DNA from: an uncultured Mycoplasmatota bacterium
GTDB taxonomy: Bacteria > Bacillota_I > Bacilli_A > RF39 > UBA660
Direction of reading: 5' to 3'
DNA: 27,724 nucleotides
NCBI GenBank assembly: GCA_900542735.1
Contig: UQOS01000015.1
Coordinates: forward strand, 1 to 27,724
The first letter of the stretch is position 1, and the number at the start of each line of letters is the position of its first letter. Below, one piece after another: positions 24,913-27,724 of this stretch. The notes under the pieces are model-generated. The model saw nothing but the letters and a program-made list of their open reading frames with translations, was not told the DNA's origin and searched no databases. The position numbers were made by a program, and so were the translations under genes.

Positions 24913-26132
24913 CATTAAAGCTTGCTCCTAATTCAATTGATGAAGTGATTGGGCAAAAACATTTATTAGGTAGTGGCAAAGTATTAAGAAATTTGGTGGA
25001 AAATAAAAAGATATTTTCTATGATTTTATATGGTCCTCCAGGAATTGGTAAAACTTCTATTGCGAATGCTATTGTGAAAGATTTAGGTGTTAGGTATCGT
25101 TTTTTAAATGCCACTATGAATACTAAAAAAGATTTTGATGTTGTAGTAGAAGAAGCTAAAATGTATGATGGCATTGTCTTAATTATGGATGAAATTCATA
25201 GACTAAATAAAGATAAACAAGACTTACTTCTACCACAGCTTGAAAGCGGTTTAATTACTTTAATTGGTATGACTACTTCTAATCCTTATTTTAAAATTAA
25301 TCCAGCTATTCGTAGTAGATGCCACATTTTTGAATTAAAGCCTTTATCTAGTGATGATATTGTAGAAGGATTAAAAAGAGCTTGTCAGCACCCTGATTTA
25401 GCTGGTATTCAGATAAAAGATGATGCTTTAAGAGCAATTGCTAACTTAAGTGGAAGTGATTTAAGATATGCTTATAATTTATTAGAACTTGCTTATTATT
25501 CTAGTAGTGATAAGAATATTACATTAGATTTATTAAAAACGATTAATAGTAAACCAGTTATTGTTTATGATAAAAATGAGTCTGGTCATTATGATTTATT
25601 ATCAGCTTTTCAAAAGTCCATTCGTGGTAGTGATGTTGATGCTTCCCTACACTATCTAGCAAGATTAATTGAAGTTGGTGATTTAGATAGTATTTATCGT
25701 AGAATGAGCGTAATTGCTTATGAAGATATTGGACTAGCTAACCCTGATATTGGGCCTCGCGTTATGGCAGCAATTTCAGCAGCTGAATTGGTTGGGTTAC
25801 CAGAAGCTAGGATTCCACTTGGTGATATCATTGTACAAATGGCTTTATCTCCTAAGTCTAACTCCTCTCACCTAGCATTAGATAGTGCTATTAGTGATGT
25901 CGAAACTGGTAGATGTGGTGATGTTCCCGATACGATTAAAATTCACTCTACTATTTACAAGTACCCCCATGACTATCCTAATCACTTTGTGGTACAGCAG
26001 TATATGCCTGATAATATTATAAATAAGAGTTATTTTAAACCTCAAGATACTTCTCCTAATGAAAGAATGTTAAAACAAATTAAAGAAAAGTTAGATAAAA
26101 TAAAAAATGAAGAAAAAAATAAAAAAAGTTAA
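24897..26132 (+). CDS. rarA: Replication-associated recombination protein RarA (MgsA)
   Basis: AAA+ ATPase of the RarA/MgsA/WRNIP1 family that acts at stalled replication forks. 411 residues. Walker A GPPGIGKT is at 46-53, Walker B LIMDEIHR has D98-E99, and sensor 1 is GMTTSNPYF (usual form GATTENPSF). The arginine-finger region is IRSRCHIFEL, and the tetramerisation domain has RRMSVIAYEDIGLANP. ATG 24897 has GAGGTGAT upstream and lies inside the end of the yfhO-like gene, so the two are probably translated from one message although unrelated in function. Confidence 0.96.
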   Translation: MEKPLALKLAPNSIDEVIGQKHLLGSGKVLRNLVENKKIFSMILYGPPGIGKTSIANAIVKDLGVRYRFLNATMNTKKDFDVVVEEAKMYDGIVLIMDEIHRLNKDKQDLLLPQLESGLITLIGMTTSNPYFKINPAIRSRCHIFELKPLSSDDIVEGLKRACQHPDLAGIQIKDDALRAIANLSGSDLRYAYNLLELAYYSSSDKNITLDLLKTINSKPVIVYDKNESGHYDLLSAFQKSIRGSDVDASLHYLARLIEVGDLDSIYRRMSVIAYEDIGLANPDIGPRVMAAISAAELVGLPEARIPLGDIIVQMALSPKSNSSHLALDSAISDVETGRCGDVPDTIKIHSTIYKYPHDYPNHFVVQQYMPDNIINKSYFKPQDTSPNERMLKQIKEKLDKIKNEEKNKKS

Positions 26133-26165
26133 TTTTTATACTTATTGAATAAAGATTTAAAAAAT

Positions 26166-26219
26166 AAGAGTCAATTTTTAAAATTCCTTTAGATAAAATT
26201 TAAAATTGGTTCTTTTTTT
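26166..26219 (+). terminator. Intrinsic terminator after rarA
   Basis: A long stem (26166-26180 with about 26200-26213, including G-U pairs and a bulge) is followed by seven T. Confidence 0.8.
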
Positions 26220-26244
26220 AGGCTTAATTTGAAAAAAGTGCGAT

Positions 26245-26296
26245 TTTACACTATTTATAATTTTTGGTATAGTGCTTTATGTAATTGGCCATTACA
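26245..26296 (+). promoter_or_regulatory. Promoter with two inverted repeats, before the 81-residue gene
   Basis: TTTACA (26245-26250), 17 bp, TATAGT (26268-26273). CACTAT (26249-26254) and ATAGTG (26269-26274) form an inverted repeat touching both promoter boxes. A second one, TGTAAT/ATTACA (26280-26285 and 26291-26296), follows at the likely transcription start. Confidence 0.55.
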
Positions 26297-26320
26297 GTAT
26301 AAAAAGAAAGGAGGTTTTTT

Positions 26321-26566
26321 ATGAAAAGTGATAATGAAAAAGATTTTATCGATGCCGATACTCTAAGAAGAAGATTAGAAAATCCTACTATTAGGAAAGC
26401 TTTTTTAACATTAATTGCAAAGAAGATTGGTGCTAATGTTGAAGATTTAATGGATGCTGAGATTATAATTAGTGAAGATCCTGAACGCAGAAAAGAGTTT
26501 GAATGTAATGGAGAAGAAGCATGGTTAAAAATAACTACTAGTAATGAAGTTCATTATTATATGTAA
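26321..26566 (+). CDS. 81-residue protein of unknown function
   Basis: A small acidic soluble protein (MKSDNEKDFIDADTLRRR, then a helix NPTIRKAFLTLIAKKIG and an ending EAWLKITTSNEVHYYM). It has a perfect GGAGG ribosome site, its own promoter with operator-like repeats and a strong terminator, so it is a real single-gene unit. Predicted fold: an N-terminal helical pair with a C-terminal beta hairpin, by eye. No family recognised. Confidence 0.72.
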   Translation: MKSDNEKDFIDADTLRRRLENPTIRKAFLTLIAKKIGANVEDLMDAEIIISEDPERRKEFECNGEEAWLKITTSNEVHYYM

Positions 26567-26578
26567 AAATGGAAGAAA

Positions 26579-26627
26579 AAAATATCAAGCCCTACTATAG
26601 TATTGGTTTGATATTTTTGTTTTTTTA
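26579..26627. terminator. Bidirectional terminator between the 81-residue gene and the right surface-protein gene
   Basis: AATATCAA (26581-26588) pairs with TTGATATT (26608-26615). T-rich tails occur in both directions (26612-26626 on plus, 26575-26582 read on minus). Confidence 0.82.
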
Positions 26628-26642
26628 AATAATATGTTTACC

Positions 26643-27724
26643 CTATTCGACCACAAATGGACTATTTATAGTGCCATCACCTGATGAAATTTGAGTATCA
26701 GCTGTTAGGATCAAAACTGGACGGACGGCGATAGGATTATTGACATAGTTGCCGCCGATGAAACCTGTTACATTTACGTACCACACATCCGAACTTGAAC
26801 CCGAGAAGCCGACGGGGCTCATCGTCCAAAAATAGGTATTGTTATATAAATAATAATTACTATTTTTTTGAGCATAATATCCACCTGCATAAACTACTTC
26901 ATCATAACTTAATAGTCCTACACTTGCGTTTACTACTCCTTTATTATTTCCATCACTACTACATTTAAAGTCTGGTGTATATTTACTATAAGTAGTCATT
27001 CTAGCACTTCCTGATGTATAACTATCAGAGTATTTTGCTTTTGCTTGTTCACAATAATAAGCTCCACTAGCTACATTTTTAGCTAAATCTTTCTTACTTC
27101 CGATATTTGTTTGATACCAACTTTCTAGTGTTGATTTAACTTGACTATTAGTATAGTACATATATGTATAATTATTATAGTTAGAATTAAATGTAATATT
27201 AACATTACTATTAATTCCATTAGCCATTACCATACGAATCGTTCCATCTTCATTTACTCTTACTATTCTCCATGTTTGACCAGCAAACTTTACATAATTA
27301 TTAATAACGTTTCCTCTAAAATAGTAAGTAGGTTCTCCTGTATTGGTAGCAGTAGATTTATATAGTCCACTTGCATCTGTCGTATTATTACTTGATGTTG
27401 TTAAAGTTGGTTCTGCATCTACTACTTCAAATTTCTTACCAAATATTGATACATTTTGTACTGCTTGTTTTCTAGTAACATTAACATTATATATCTTTTC
27501 ACTACCATCTTCTGCTATTACTCTGATTGGTAAAGTATTCTTTCCTACTGTCAAGTCTTTTGCTCCTAGTCCTCTTACCTTTGCTTTTGTACTAGTAGCA
27601 GTTGCATTTACTGTTACACTTGATATGTTGTTTTTAACTGTACAACCATATTCTGTAGTAGCACTATTAAATGCTGGATCTAATGTACAGTCTGATACTG
27701 TAATACTATCTAATGTATTAGTTG
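26643..27724 (-). CDS. Large surface protein, 3' part (cadherin-like repeat plus DUF6273-like domain), 5' end outside window
   Basis: The minus-strand frame is open from the right edge to the stop at 26643, so the protein starts outside the window; the TTG at 27554 is only an internal codon. The first ~80 visible residues (SDCTLDPAFNSATTEYGCTV, then GKNTLPIRVIAEDGSEKIYNVNVTR) match the cadherin-like beta-sandwich repeat (PF12733) of secreted proteins. The rest is a close paralogue of the left-edge gene: TTSSNNT linker, YYFRGN, WRIVRVNEDG, YYCEQ, then FWTMSP and RPVLILTAD. The C-terminal stretch at about 26711-26820 is near 51% G+C by hand count, unlike anything else in the window, and many of its codons end in C. 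Probably a secreted or surface ligand-binding protein; function inferred. Confidence 0.82.
   Translation of the reverse strand, partial: TNTLDSITVSDCTLDPAFNSATTEYGCTVKNNISSVTVNATATSTKAKVRGLGAKDLTVGKNTLPIRVIAEDGSEKIYNVNVTRKQAVQNVSIFGKKFEVVDAEPTLTTSSNNTTDASGLYKSTATNTGEPTYYFRGNVINNYVKFAGQTWRIVRVNEDGTIRMVMANGINSNVNITFNSNYNNYTYMYYTNSQVKSTLESWYQTNIGSKKDLAKNVASGAYYCEQAKAKYSDSYTSGSARMTTYSKYTPDFKCSSDGNNKGVVNASVGLLSYDEVVYAGGYYAQKNSNYYLYNNTYFWTMSPVGFSGSSSDVWYVNVTGFIGGNYVNNPIAVRPVLILTADTQISSGDGTINSPFVVE
27032..27081 (-). repeat. Inverted long-range repeat, right copy (50-bp identical core)
   Basis: Identical, as reverse complement, to 645-694 in the left surface-protein gene; see that entry. Confidence 0.85.

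Noticed and set aside
1..27724. A complete diversity-generating retroelement
   Set aside because: No reverse transcriptase, accessory gene or template repeat was found. Only candidate target genes are present.
1..27724. Mycoplasma genetic code (TGA = Trp), considered because of the AT-richness
   Set aside because: All tryptophans in the recognised proteins are TGG and xerD ends at TGA.

Overview
The window is an AT-rich (about 30% G+C or less by eye) stretch of bacterial chromosome from a Bacillota lineage, most likely a gut-type Bacilli or Erysipelotrichia relative. Support comes from strong AGGAGG/AGGTG ribosome sites, TATAAT-type promoters, many intrinsic terminators, the NusB-XseA-XseB and XerD-DeoB gene orders, and two sporulation-family genes (SpoIVB, SpoIIM). 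Tryptophan is TGG and xerD ends in TGA, so the standard code applies rather than the Mycoplasma code. No rRNA, tRNA, CRISPR array, IS element or reverse transcriptase was seen. The species cannot be named from the sequence.

Layout. 1-1092: 3' end of a large surface protein entering from the left edge. 1210-6618: a WG-repeat-like protein, then DNA repair and transcription genes mutS, nusB, xseA, xseB. 6702-12315: two overlapping half-transporter ABC genes forming an asymmetric heterodimer, then a MATE-like flippase overlapping a GNAT-like acyltransferase gene by ATGA. 12318-16768: spoIVB on the minus strand, two zinc-dependent phospholipase C-like genes (the first apparently frameshifted just after its start), two single-pass membrane proteins, a 30-residue membrane peptide on the minus strand, and spoIIM. 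16809-18754: mnmA and an HTH regulator. 18915-20071: a DUF2726 gene broken by an in-frame stop, about 330 bp of extremely AT-rich DNA, and a structured leader in front of a small Cys-rich DUF1540 protein. 20104-22250: xerD-deoB on the minus strand. 22345-26566: a YfhO-family membrane protein overlapping rarA, and an 81-residue orphan gene with an operator-like promoter. 26643-27724: a second surface protein, on the minus strand, running off the right edge.

The most notable signal is at the two ends. The edge genes are close paralogues in opposite orientation, with a 50-bp identical block. Each has a short C-terminal segment (WTMSP...RPVL) where G+C rises sharply (about 51% in the right copy and 42% in the left by hand count) and the sequences diverge, while both flanks stay alike. 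This is what one would expect of a diversified ligand-binding segment such as a target of a diversity-generating retroelement, but no template repeat or reverse transcriptase lies in the window. Other points of interest are the complementary degeneracy of the two ABC ATPase sites, the flippase/acyltransferase pair, two freshly broken genes, an unlisted 30-residue membrane peptide, and several palindromes positioned on promoters.
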